Positions 25,826-34,073 of a DNA stretch of 64,000 nt are shown piece by piece. Source of the DNA: Pseudomonadota bacterium (GTDB lineage Bacteria; Pseudomonadota; Gammaproteobacteria; Steroidobacterales; Steroidobacteraceae); the NCBI GenBank assembly GCA_023391815.1, contig JAEWAF010000038.1:57769-121768 (forward strand). Direction: 5' to 3'. Numbering within the stretch: the stretch's first letter is position 1; each line of letters starts with the position of its first letter. Under the pieces are notes generated by a model, which searched no databases, had not been told where the DNA came from, and worked only from the letters and a program-made list of their open reading frames with translations. The position numbers and the translations under genes were made by a program.

Positions 25826-26950
25826 CTAACTCAGCGCCCGCGAATTCTCCCGCCGTCTGAAAACGAGCGGCTTCTCCGGCACCCGATCCTGCTGAGCCCG
25901 CGCGACAATCTCGGTGACGACCCGATGATGCGGACTCTTCGAACAAACCGGATCCGCCACCGTCGGATCGTGCGCCAATAGATACGCCTGACACCGACAC
26001 CCACCGAGATCCTTCTCCCGCTCCTCACAACTCGCGCACGGCTCTTTCATCCATCCGAAACCGCGGAATTTGTTGAATGCCTCCGATTGATACCAGATCT
26101 CCTTCATGCTCCGCTCGCGAACATTCGGGAAACTCAACCCCGGCAGCATCCTCGCCGTGTGACAAGGCAGCGCGACGCCATCCGGCGCGATGGTCGCGAG
26201 TGTCGTGCCCCAGCCGTTCACGCAGCGCTTCGGCCGCTGCTCGTAGTAGTCCGGGACCACGAACAGAATCCGCATCTTCCCTTTCATCCGCTCGCGCCAC
26301 TGAAGCATCGTCCGCTCAGCCCGCTGCAACTGTTCGCGCGACGGTAGCAGATGCTCCCGGTTCAAATGCGCCCAGGAATAATATTGAGTGTTCGCCAGCT
26401 CCAGATAATCCGCTCCCATGCGCACCGCCATGTCGATGATCGTGTCGAGATGGTCGATGTTGAGCCGATGGATCACGCAGTTCACCACCATCGGATAGCC
26501 GTGCGACTTGATCCACTCCGCGCAGCGCTTCTTCAGCTCGAACGTCTTCGTGTGCGTGAGGAAGTCATTCATCTCCCGCGTCGAGTCCTGGAACGAGAGC
26601 TGGATATGATCCAGCCCGACCCGCTTCAACTCACTCAGCCGCTCACGCGTCAACCCGACGCCCGAGGTGATGAGATTCGTGTAATAGCCCAAGCGATGCG
26701 CCTCGGCTGCGATCTCCTCGACGTCATCACGCACCAGCGGCTCGCCGCCCGACAATCCCAGCTGCACCGATCCAAGCGCCCTCGCCTCGCGCAGCACTCG
26801 AACCCATTCCTCGGTCGTCAACTCGTTCTCGACTTTGGCGAACTCGATGGGGTTGTAACAAAACACACATTGCAGCGGGCAGCGATACGTCAGCTCGAAC
26901 AGCAGCCACAAAGGCGGTCCGACCGCAGGTGAGGCAACTGGCGCGTTCAT
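25826..26950 (-). CDS. pqqE: PqqE radical SAM enzyme of PQQ biosynthesis
   Basis: A 374-residue enzyme that cross-links Glu and Tyr side chains in PqqA. The radical-SAM cluster is C24-x3-C28-x2-C31 (YRCPLQCVFCYNP). SPASM-domain Cys follow in CVNGWG, CHTARM, CASCEE and CRCQAY for auxiliary clusters. The ATG at 26950 has GGAGGTGCC ahead and overlaps the pqqD stop as ATGA, so the two are translationally coupled. It is the last gene of the pqqABCDE operon. Confidence 0.97.
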   Translation of the reverse strand: MNAPVASPAVGPPLWLLFELTYRCPLQCVFCYNPIEFAKVENELTTEEWVRVLREARALGSVQLGLSGGEPLVRDDVEEIAAEAHRLGYYTNLITSGVGLTRERLSELKRVGLDHIQLSFQDSTREMNDFLTHTKTFELKKRCAEWIKSHGYPMVVNCVIHRLNIDHLDTIIDMAVRMGADYLELANTQYYSWAHLNREHLLPSREQLQRAERTMLQWRERMKGKMRILFVVPDYYEQRPKRCVNGWGTTLATIAPDGVALPCHTARMLPGLSFPNVRERSMKEIWYQSEAFNKFRGFGWMKEPCASCEEREKDLGGCRCQAYLLAHDPTVADPVCSKSPHHRVVTEIVARAQQDRVPEKPLVFRRRENSRALS

Positions 26951-27219
26951 GGCACCTCCGCGCCGATCCAACCCTGCGTTCGGGCAAGCTCGAGGAATCG
27001 CACGATCTCATCCTGCAGCCCGCCGCGGTTGAACGTCGTTTCCAGATCCGCCACGATCTCATCGACACTGCGCACGCCGTCGCAACGCCTGAGGATCTCC
27101 GCGGCGCTGGTGTTCAACTTCACCATGCCTTCCGGATACAGCAGCACATACGCGTTCTGCACTTCCTCCCATTGCAGCCGGATACCCGCGCGAATAGTGG
27201 GCCGGTCGGCTCGAGTCAT
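26947..27219 (-). CDS. pqqD: PqqD peptide chaperone of PQQ biosynthesis
   Basis: A 90-residue PqqA-binding protein (RPTIRAGIRLQWEE, YVLLYPEGMVKLN, SAAEILRRCDGVRSVDEIV) that presents the precursor to PqqE. The ATG overlaps the pqqC stop by four bases and the stop overlaps pqqE in the same way. The much longer open frame upstream is the pqqC region in another frame. Confidence 0.96.
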   Translation of the reverse strand: MTRADRPTIRAGIRLQWEEVQNAYVLLYPEGMVKLNTSAAEILRRCDGVRSVDEIVADLETTFNRGGLQDEIVRFLELARTQGWIGAEVP

Positions 27220-27923
27220 GACTGAACTCCGTAGTGCTGCGCCATGGCGTCGTTCATCGCCCACAGGATGTCGAGCTTGAACTTCAACACCTGCAGGGCC
27301 CGCAGTTGCTGCTCGCGAGTTTTGAAATACGCAAGTGTCACCGCCAGTCCGTGATTCACATCGCGCTGGGCCAGCGAAACGCGGCTGCGAAAGTAGTGCA
27401 GGCCGTCCTGCTCGATCCAGGGATAATGCTCCGGCCACGACGACAATCGTTGACGATGAATCGCCGGGGCAAACAACTCCGTCAGCGACGAACACACCGC
27501 TTCCTGCCAAGGCGCCTGACGCGCGAAGTTCACATACGCATCGACAGCGAAGCGCACACCCGGAATCAACCGCTGCAACCCTTCCACGTCCGCTCGTTGC
27601 AAACCGACCGCTTCCGCCAGACGCAACCACGCTTCGATGCCGCCCGGATCGTCGCCATGACCGTCGTGGTCCAGAATGCGCTCGACCCAGCGTCGTCGCA
27701 CGTCCCGGTCCGGACAGTTGGCGAGAATCGCCGCGTCCTTGCGTGGGATGCTGATCTGATAATAGAAACGATTGGCCACCCAGCCCTGGATCTGTTCGCG
27801 GCTGGCCTTGCCGGAGTTCAGCATCACGTTGAACGGGTGATAGATGTGATACGCCTGCCCCTGCTCTCGCAGCTGCTGCTCGAATTGCACTCGATCCCAG
27901 GGAGCTGCAACGTCGGTATTCAC
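27216..27923 (-). CDS. pqqC: PqqC, pyrroloquinoline-quinone synthase
   Basis: A 235-residue oxidase that performs the final ring closure and eight-electron oxidation to PQQ without a metal. Family landmarks are YHPFNVML, WVANRFYYQISIPRKDAAIL, ILDHDGH and WPEHYPWI. The start is a GTG at 27923 overlapping the pqqB stop as GTGA, which gives the usual N-terminus. It is coupled to pqqB and pqqD. Confidence 0.96.
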   Translation of the reverse strand: MNTDVAAPWDRVQFEQQLREQGQAYHIYHPFNVMLNSGKASREQIQGWVANRFYYQISIPRKDAAILANCPDRDVRRRWVERILDHDGHGDDPGGIEAWLRLAEAVGLQRADVEGLQRLIPGVRFAVDAYVNFARQAPWQEAVCSSLTELFAPAIHRQRLSSWPEHYPWIEQDGLHYFRSRVSLAQRDVNHGLAVTLAYFKTREQQLRALQVLKFKLDILWAMNDAMAQHYGVQS

Positions 27924-28825
27924 AACTCGATCTCCATACCGTCGTACGCCACTTCGATACTGCGCGAGCTCAACAGCGCGCGCTCCGGCGAGTCCTCGAC
28001 CAGAATCGGGTTGGTGTTGTTGATGTGAATCAGCACCCGGCGAGTCGCCGCCGGCAGGCGGTCGAGCCATTGGATCATTCCGCCGGTCTGTGACAAGTGG
28101 CCCATGTCGGCCGCACGCTTGTGCGAGACGCCCAACCGAACCAGCTCGTCATCCGTCCAGAACGTGCCATCCACCAGCGCGCAATGCGAGCTGCACATCA
28201 GCTCGAACAACCACGAATCGATGGCCGCGACGCCGGGTGCGTAACACAGTCGGCGCTCGGTGCGCAGATCTTCGACCAGCAGTCCGATCACATCGCCCAA
28301 CTCCGGCGGGCGGGACGAATACGGCGGCGGCTTGCCAGGCAGCGCCATCGCCTGCCATCGCAAATCGTCGCAGCCGTCGACCGCGAACCATTCGCCGGTC
28401 ACGATGCGTCGCCGCTCCACGCCGCAGTAGCGCTGCAGAACCTGCAGAATCGGATTCGTCGTCGTGAGATCGGCGAAAGCATTGTCCGTACACCACAGCG
28501 GCCACGGCCGGGTCGCCTCACGCAACATCAACAGACCGGTGGTGTGATCGATCTGTGAGTCGGTCAGGACGATATTGCGAATGCCGGTATCGCGATAGGC
28601 GCGGCCAGGCTGCAGTTGGGGATTGGCCTGCAACTGCGCCAGGATGTCCGGCGATGCATTGACCAGCGTCCAGGCGGTCCCATCCGCGCCGCGGATCGCA
28701 ATGGACGACTCGGTTCGCGGGCGGGCATTCAGCTCCCCCCGGCGCACACCCCCGCAATTCGGGCAGTTGCAATTCCACTGAGGAAAGCCGCCACCCGCGG
28801 CAGCGCCTAGAATTCGTATGTGCAT
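27920..28825 (-). CDS. pqqB: PqqB, metallo-hydrolase-fold protein of PQQ biosynthesis
   Basis: A 301-residue MBL-fold protein beginning MHIRILGAAAGGGFPQWNCN, with the Cys-rich zinc knuckle (NCNCPNC) and DSQIDHTTGLL of PqqB. In the current scheme it hydroxylates the tyrosine part of the cross-linked Glu-Tyr intermediate. The ATG at 28825 was preferred over an upstream TTG. It is separated from pqqA by a strong hairpin. Confidence 0.95.
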   Translation of the reverse strand: MHIRILGAAAGGGFPQWNCNCPNCGGVRRGELNARPRTESSIAIRGADGTAWTLVNASPDILAQLQANPQLQPGRAYRDTGIRNIVLTDSQIDHTTGLLMLREATRPWPLWCTDNAFADLTTTNPILQVLQRYCGVERRRIVTGEWFAVDGCDDLRWQAMALPGKPPPYSSRPPELGDVIGLLVEDLRTERRLCYAPGVAAIDSWLFELMCSSHCALVDGTFWTDDELVRLGVSHKRAADMGHLSQTGGMIQWLDRLPAATRRVLIHINNTNPILVEDSPERALLSSRSIEVAYDGMEIEL

Positions 28826-28830
28826 GGGCA

Positions 28831-28864
28831 AGGCGGGGTGCCGGGCCGACCCGGGCCCCGCCCT
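28831..28864 (-). promoter_or_regulatory. Stem-loop between pqqA and pqqB
   Basis: A GC-rich near-perfect inverted repeat of about 14-15 bases per arm (AGGGCGGGGCCCGGG against CCCGGCACCCCGCCT on the minus strand, four-base loop) fills the gap between the pqqA stop and the pqqB start. There is no T-run. Such a structure would let most transcripts stop, or be protected, after pqqA. Confidence 0.8.
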
Positions 28865-28874
28865 CTTTCAACGA

Positions 28875-28949
28875 TCAACGGTGCTCGGCATACATGGTGA
28901 TTTCCATGCCCAGGCGCAGATCGATGGCCACAGGGGTTTCCCAGTTCAT
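28875..28949 (-). CDS. pqqA: PqqA, PQQ precursor peptide (24 residues)
   Basis: The 24-residue peptide starts MNWETPVAIDL and carries Glu16 and Tyr20 in MEITMYAEH, exactly the spacing and positions of the two residues that become PQQ. AAGGAG lies six bases ahead of the ATG. It is first in the operon, 49 bases before pqqB. Confidence 0.97.
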   Translation of the reverse strand: MNWETPVAIDLRLGMEITMYAEHR

Positions 28950-29025
28950 GATCGACTCCTTGTAGGGACCAACAGCGGTCCCAGGCCACACCATGACGCC
29001 ACCGTGCCCCTGCCCGCTACACGAC

Positions 29026-29058
29026 AATCATGATTCGCGACTCATGATTTTCATGAGT
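29026..29058. promoter_or_regulatory. Operator-like palindromes between pqqA and the sensor kinase
   Basis: ACTCATGA-TTT-TCATGAGT (29040-29058) is a perfect inverted repeat with eight-base arms. A second perfect ten-base palindrome, AATCATGATT, lies at 29026-29035. Together they put three TCATGA cores in 33 bases, within the divergent pqqA/kinase promoter region, about 80-110 bases upstream of the pqqA ATG. They are a likely site for the adjacent NarL-type regulator. Confidence 0.6.
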
Positions 29059-29116
29059 GCGGCCGCGAGCCGCCCGCCCGCATACTTCGTCGTCTGAGCC
29101 CGGCAAGGAAGGACAG

Positions 29117-30463
29117 TTGAAACTCCGCACCCACGTCAATCTGATCGTCGCGATCCTGAGCGCGGCGTTAGTGATCTCCGCGGCATGGATACAGTTCGAC
29201 GGCACGCGCCAGGCCGTCCGCGAGGAAATCGCTGGCGCCAACGTCGTCGCCACCCAGTTGCTGAGCCGGATCCTGATCAGTTACGACCAGCCCGATGATG
29301 GCCCGTTGCTGACCTTCCTGCATCACCTCGGCCGCGTGCGGGCGCACGAAATCATAGTGCGCGACGCAGCGGGCAGAATGATCTATGAATCTCCGCCGTC
29401 GCCCTACAAGGCCGGGCGCGAAGCCCCGGACTGGTATGCCTCGTTGCTTCTGCCCACCACCCCGGTACACATATTTCCGCTCGCGAATGGCTCGGAGGTG
29501 CGAATCCAAGCGGATGCCTCGCGCGCCATTCTCGATGGCTGGGACGATCTGAAACATTTGATGACGGTCGGCGGCATTGCGTTCGCGGTGCTCAACCTCG
29601 GGGTGTTCTGGCTCGTCAGTCGCGCGGTGGCTCCCTGGTCAGTGATTGCCGACGGGCTGGCACGCATCGAAAAAGGCGATCTGCAGCATCGACTGCCGGA
29701 GTTGAAAGGCTACGAGGCCAACATGATCGGCGCGACGTTCAATCGCATGGCGGCCTCGCTCGAAGACAAGTTGCTCAGCGATCGCAAAGCCGTCGAGGCG
29801 GAACAACGCCTGCAGCAACGGCGGGAGCTCGATCAGCTCATCGAGCAACGGCTCGACGAGGAGCGACGCGTGATCGCACGCGAGCTGCATGACGAGTTCG
29901 CACAATCCGTGACCGCGATCCGCAGCTTCGCCGTCGTGATCGCCAATCAGCATTCCGCCGAATCGCAAACCGCCGAGCTCGCCCGACTCATTTCCAACGA
30001 GGCCGCGCATCTCTACGACGCCATGCACGGGCTGATTCCCCGCCTCGCGCCGTTGACGCTCGACACCTTGGGACTGGCCGAAACTTTGGAGGGCTTCATC
30101 AAGCAGTGGCAAGGCCGTCATCCCACGATTCGCTTTTCACTCCATTACGAGTTGCGCACTGACCTCGGCACCAGCGCCACGATCGCGGTGTATCGTGTCG
30201 TTCAGGAAGCCGTCATCAATGCCGTGCGCCATGCCCGCCCCACGCAGGTCGATGTCAGCGTCGTGCACTTCGATTCGCATGTCCGGGTGCGCGTGACCGA
30301 TAACGGCATCGGCCTTCCGCCGGACTGGTCGCGTCCGGGGCATTTCGGGCTGCGCGGCTTGCAGGAGCGCATGGCGATGTTGGGTGGCACACTGACTTTG
30401 AAGAATCATGAGCCCCATGGCGTCGATCTGATGGCGGAGATTCCGCTCGGAGAGCACGCATGA
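29117..30463 (+). CDS. NarX-type sensor histidine kinase
   Basis: A 448-residue membrane kinase. There are two helices (about 10-28 and 152-172) around a periplasmic sensor of about 120 residues, then HAMP, a HisKA_3 dimerisation domain with His258 (ARELHDEFAQS) and an ATPase domain (VVQEAVINAVRHA, VTDNGIGLPP, HFGLRGLQERM). The start is a TTG with AAGGA upstream, as no ATG fits. The stop overlaps the regulator start as ATGA. It is divergent from pqqA and probably senses alcohol or redox state for PQQ genes; that role is inference. Confidence 0.9.
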   Translation: MKLRTHVNLIVAILSAALVISAAWIQFDGTRQAVREEIAGANVVATQLLSRILISYDQPDDGPLLTFLHHLGRVRAHEIIVRDAAGRMIYESPPSPYKAGREAPDWYASLLLPTTPVHIFPLANGSEVRIQADASRAILDGWDDLKHLMTVGGIAFAVLNLGVFWLVSRAVAPWSVIADGLARIEKGDLQHRLPELKGYEANMIGATFNRMAASLEDKLLSDRKAVEAEQRLQQRRELDQLIEQRLDEERRVIARELHDEFAQSVTAIRSFAVVIANQHSAESQTAELARLISNEAAHLYDAMHGLIPRLAPLTLDTLGLAETLEGFIKQWQGRHPTIRFSLHYELRTDLGTSATIAVYRVVQEAVINAVRHARPTQVDVSVVHFDSHVRVRVTDNGIGLPPDWSRPGHFGLRGLQERMAMLGGTLTLKNHEPHGVDLMAEIPLGEHA

Positions 30464-31092
30464 TCAAAGTGCTGCTCGTGGACGATCACACAGTCGTGCG
30501 CACCGGCTTTCGGCTGCTGCTGGAAACCGTCGGCGACGTGCGCGTGACCGCCGAAGCCGACAGCGGTGAAGCCGCGTGTCTGCGCTTCGATGAAGACAAG
30601 CCCGACGTCGTCGTGCTCGATCTGTCCATGCCGGGGATGGGCGGTATCGAGACCATTCGTCGCTTGCGGGCTCGCGACAAGGACGTGAAAACGCTGGCCT
30701 TGTCCGCGCACGACGACGCCATTCACGCACGCCGCGCCTTGAAACAAGGCGCGCTCGGCTTCTTGTCAAAACGCACGGCCCCGGAGACCTTGCTCGAAGC
30801 GGTGCGGATGGTGGCGGCCGGTCAACGATACATCGATCCCAAGCTCGCCCAGGAAATCGCGTTGGCCGAGGTCGGCGGGACCGACACGCTGGTCGATGCG
30901 CTGTCGGAACGGGAGTTCGAAGTATTCCTGCGCCTGGCCAATGGCGCGGCGGTCCCCAAGATCGCCGCCGAACTGAACCTGTCGACCTCCACCGTCGGCA
31001 CTCATCTCTATAACATCAAACAAAAGCTGCATGCCGGCAACCAGGCTGAGCTGACGCTGATTGCGCTCCGGGCCGGACTGATCGAACGTTGA
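30460..31092 (+). CDS. NarL/LuxR-family response regulator
   Basis: A 210-residue regulator. The receiver domain has DDH near the N-terminus, phospho-acceptor Asp54 (VVLDLSMPGMGG) and the conserved Lys in FLSKRTAP. The C-terminal LuxR-type helix-turn-helix is LSEREFEVFLRLANG ... STSTVGTHLYNIKQKL. It is translationally coupled to the kinase. AgmR/ErbR/ExaE-type NarL regulators control PQQ-dependent alcohol oxidation in other bacteria, which fits its place next to pqqA. Confidence 0.93.
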   Translation: MIKVLLVDDHTVVRTGFRLLLETVGDVRVTAEADSGEAACLRFDEDKPDVVVLDLSMPGMGGIETIRRLRARDKDVKTLALSAHDDAIHARRALKQGALGFLSKRTAPETLLEAVRMVAAGQRYIDPKLAQEIALAEVGGTDTLVDALSEREFEVFLRLANGAAVPKIAAELNLSTSTVGTHLYNIKQKLHAGNQAELTLIALRAGLIER

Positions 31093-31256
31093 ATGCACCA
31101 CGCCGGATGCAAAGATTGCGGACAACTCGGCCGATCTAACCGAAACATAACTTCCCGCTTACTGCATTCAGTCCGAGGCTCGTGTTCCAATGCGCCGTCC
31201 CTCGATTCATTGACGGTGCGGTATGTTCGAGTCAAAGGACTACACCTGGAGACTGA

Positions 31257-31783
31257 ATGACGGTCGCCCTCTCGCCGAATCTCGCTGGCATTCGGTGTTT
31301 CGCCTGCGCGACCTCCCACGACCCACGGCAGCTGCTGACTGTCTGTCGCGCGTGTGGCTTGCCGCTAAGAGTGGATTACAACCTCTCTTCACTGAAGTTG
31401 CCGCGGCGGGATCTGCAATCGCGCGAGCCGAGCCTGTGGAGGTATCGCGAGCTTTTGCCGCTTCTGCCCGGCGATGAGGTGTCGCTGGTCGAGGGACTGA
31501 CGCCGCTCCTGCGCCGGTGACGGTCGCGAACGGTGGATACGACCAAAGCGTTCTTCGACGAATGCGAGCTGTACGGCGCGACTGTTCATCGCGTGCAAGG
31601 CACGATTGCCGACGCCGGTAAGTTCCTCCGCGAGCACGGCCCGAAGGACGCGTTCGACGCGTCGACCTTGCGCGAGCCCTATCGGCGTGGTCGGCATTAC
31701 AAACATTGCGGGCCTCGGGCACGATCCGCGATCAAGATCGCGTCGTCGTATTCAATACGGGCACCGGCCTGAAGTATCGCTGA
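31257..31783 (+). pseudogene. Decayed threonine synthase (thrC) remnant
   Basis: Three separated pieces of a PLP-dependent threonine synthase are visible. The N-terminal zinc-ribbon part runs to a stop at 31518-31520 (RCFACATSH, CRACGLPL, SLWRYRELLPL, VSLVEGLTPLL). A middle piece in the same frame follows (FFDECELYGATVHRVQG, FDASTLREPYR). A C-terminal end lies in another frame (VVVFNTGTGLKYR then TGA at 31781). The PLP-lysine region and most of the core are deleted, so roughly 170 of more than 400 residues remain. The original ATG and a GGAG site survive. No function is expected. Confidence 0.85.
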
Positions 31784-31836
31784 GGGCGCGATTTCCTGCG
31801 TGAGCAGGCGTTGCACTCCTCCCGTACCGCGTACTG

Positions 31837-33135
31837 ATGGAGCCGACGACGCCGCGCATGATGCGCGGGATGAACCGGCCATCATTCCTCGTTAGCTCGT
31901 TGACCATCGCGAGCCTGCTGGCGCTGATCCAGCCAGCCGTCAACTCGCAAGAGCCCCCTGTTCCACCCGCGCCGGCACCGACCAATCCCTCGGCCGAGGA
32001 ACAGTCGAAGGCCACGGCCTTCAAGCCGGAAGAGCTCGAGCAAATCGTCGCCCCGATCGCGCTCTATCCCGATGCGTTGCTGGCGCAGATTCTGATGGCA
32101 TCGACCTACCCGCTCGAGATCGTGCTCGCGACGCGCTGGTCGAAGGAACATCCCGACGTGAAAGGCGACGCCGTCGCGAACGCGGTGGAGAAGGAAACGT
32201 GGGATGCGAGCGTCAAATCGCTGGTGGCGTTTCCGGACGTCCTCACCATGATGAACGACAAGCTCGACTGGACGCAGAAGCTGGGAGACGCGGTGCTCGC
32301 ACAGCGCAAGGACGTGATGGACGCCGTGCAGCGACTGCGCCTCAAAGCAAAGGACGCCGGGAATCTGAAGAGCAGCAAGGAACAAACGGTCAAGACGGAA
32401 GCCGCGCCCGAAGGGTCGAGCACTCCGCAGATCATCGTGATCGAGTCGCCCAGCCCCGAGGTCGTGTATGTGCCGACGTACAACCCGACCGTCGTCTACG
32501 GCGCGTGGCCGTATCCTGCGTATCCGCCCTATTACTACTATCCACCCGGCTACGCCCCCGGCGCAGCGTTCTTCTCGTTCAGCGCCGGCGTGATCGTCGG
32601 CGGTGCGCTATGGGGCGGATTCAATTGGGGCCACAGCGACATCGACGTCAACGTCAACCGCTACAACAATTTCACGCGCAACAACGTCAGCGCCAACCGA
32701 ACGAACGTCTCCAATCGATGGGAGCACAACTCGACGCATCGTCAGGGCGTGGGCTATCGCGACACGGCCACCGAACAGAGATACGGCCGCGGCGGCAGTC
32801 AGGAAGCCCTGCAGGCACGAGAAAACTATCGCGGCCGCACTAGCAACGAGTACCGCGATCTCGGCGGCGGCGCTGAATCGCGGGACCTCGGCGGTCGAGC
32901 GAATGAATACAAAGACCTGGGCGGGGGTGCCGAATCGCGCGATCTCGGCAATCGAGCGAATGAATACCGGGATCTCGGCGGCGGCAGTGAGAATCTCGGC
33001 GGCTCTCGTGGAGGCTCCGGCAGATCCTCGGACGCCTTCGGCGGCGTCGACAATGCAGCTCGCACACGAGCCAACAGCAGCCGTGGCATGGCCAGTCGAG
33101 GCGGCATGTCGCGGGGTGGCGGACGACGCAGATGA
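31837..33135 (+). CDS. Secreted DUF3300 protein with tandem repeats
   Basis: A 432-residue protein with a signal helix (FLVSSLTIASLLALIQPAVNS). The DUF3300 core (about 65-270) shows FKPEELEQIVAPIALYPD, LLAQILMASTYPLEIV, VVYVPTYNPTVVYG and a Tyr/Pro-rich run. Three 19-residue repeats follow (NEYRDLGGGAESRDLGGRA and variants), then a Ser/Gly/Arg tail. Function is unknown. The downstream DUF2950 gene is coupled by an ATGA overlap, a recurring pairing. Inner ATGs at 31861 or 31870 could be the true start. Confidence 0.88.
   Translation: MEPTTPRMMRGMNRPSFLVSSLTIASLLALIQPAVNSQEPPVPPAPAPTNPSAEEQSKATAFKPEELEQIVAPIALYPDALLAQILMASTYPLEIVLATRWSKEHPDVKGDAVANAVEKETWDASVKSLVAFPDVLTMMNDKLDWTQKLGDAVLAQRKDVMDAVQRLRLKAKDAGNLKSSKEQTVKTEAAPEGSSTPQIIVIESPSPEVVYVPTYNPTVVYGAWPYPAYPPYYYYPPGYAPGAAFFSFSAGVIVGGALWGGFNWGHSDIDVNVNRYNNFTRNNVSANRTNVSNRWEHNSTHRQGVGYRDTATEQRYGRGGSQEALQARENYRGRTSNEYRDLGGGAESRDLGGRANEYKDLGGGAESRDLGNRANEYRDLGGGSENLGGSRGGSGRSSDAFGGVDNAARTRANSSRGMASRGGMSRGGGRRR
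32845..33003 (+). repeat. 57-bp in-frame tandem repeat, three copies
   Basis: Copies begin at 32845, 32902 and 32959, each starting AAYGARTAC and spaced exactly 57 bases; the third is shortened. They encode NEY(R/K)DLGGGxES-type units in the DUF3300 protein. Confidence 0.9.
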
Positions 33136-34073
33136 AACATCGAAGCACCACTGCTCTACGCGTAATCGCGGCACTGATCTTGATGGTTGCGGCTGCGTGC
33201 AACCGCGGCGGCGAGCAGAAATATTTCGCATCGACCGATGACGCGATCGGAGCATTGCTCGATGCAGCCCGATCGGACGACACGCGCGGCCTCGTGAAAG
33301 TGCTGGGCAAACAAAGCGAGCCGGCGATCGATTCCGGCGATCCGGTCCAGGATCGAAAGGCGCGCGAACGTTTCGTGCAGGCATACGAGACCGAACATAC
33401 ATTGACCCGCGGCCCCGACGGCGAGATGACACTACTGGTCGGTTCCGACCAGTGGCCGTTTCCTTTTCCGCTGGTCCAGAACGGTGGACGCTGGCATTTC
33501 GACAGCGACGCGGGCGCGGATGAAATCGTCAACCGTCGTATCGGCGCCAACGAACTCGCGACGATCCAGTCGTGTCTGGCGTTCGTCGATGCGCAGCGCG
33601 AGTACTACATGCGCAACCCCCAACGAAACGCGCTGCTACAGTTCTCGCAAAAGCTGGTGAGCACGAAGGGAGAAAAGGACGGGCTGTACTGGCCCACGAC
33701 GAATAATGAGCCGCCTAGTCCACTCGGCGCGGCGTTCGCTCGCGCGCAAGCCGAGGGATATTTCGAGAACGGGCCGTCGAAGAACGAACCTCTGCGCGGT
33801 TATATCTATCGATTGCTGACGGCACAGGGGCCGAATGCGCGCGGCGGCGCTTACAGTTATCTCGTCAACGGTAAGATGATCGGCGGGTTCGCGCTCATCG
33901 CCATTCCCGCCGAGTACGGCCGCAGCGGCGTGATGACCTTCATCGTGAACCATGATGGCGTGGTCTACTCTAAAGACCTGGGCCCGGACACGCCCGCCGT
34001 GGCACGGGCCATACAGACGTTCGATCCAGATCCGAGCTGGCGGCGCGAAGCCGCCATCGAGCCGAACCCATGA
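33132..34073 (+). CDS. DUF2950 lipoprotein
   Basis: A 313-residue protein with a lipoprotein signal (VIAALILMVAAACN, lipid on Cys23). The DUF2950 core follows: FASTDDAIGALLDAARSDD, DQWPFPFPLV, RWHFDSDAGADEIVNRRIG and a late GGAYSYLVNGKMIGGFALIA. Function is unknown. The start overlaps the DUF3300 stop (ATGA) and the next gene is coupled in the same way, so DUF3300-DUF2950-DUF2780 form one operon. Confidence 0.9.
   Translation: MKHRSTTALRVIAALILMVAAACNRGGEQKYFASTDDAIGALLDAARSDDTRGLVKVLGKQSEPAIDSGDPVQDRKARERFVQAYETEHTLTRGPDGEMTLLVGSDQWPFPFPLVQNGGRWHFDSDAGADEIVNRRIGANELATIQSCLAFVDAQREYYMRNPQRNALLQFSQKLVSTKGEKDGLYWPTTNNEPPSPLGAAFARAQAEGYFENGPSKNEPLRGYIYRLLTAQGPNARGGAYSYLVNGKMIGGFALIAIPAEYGRSGVMTFIVNHDGVVYSKDLGPDTPAVARAIQTFDPDPSWRREAAIEPNP

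Noticed and set aside
31203..31217. 15-base match CGATTCATTGACGGT shared with 59315-59329
   Set aside because: In a 64 kb window one or two chance 15-base matches are expected, and the surroundings do not match.
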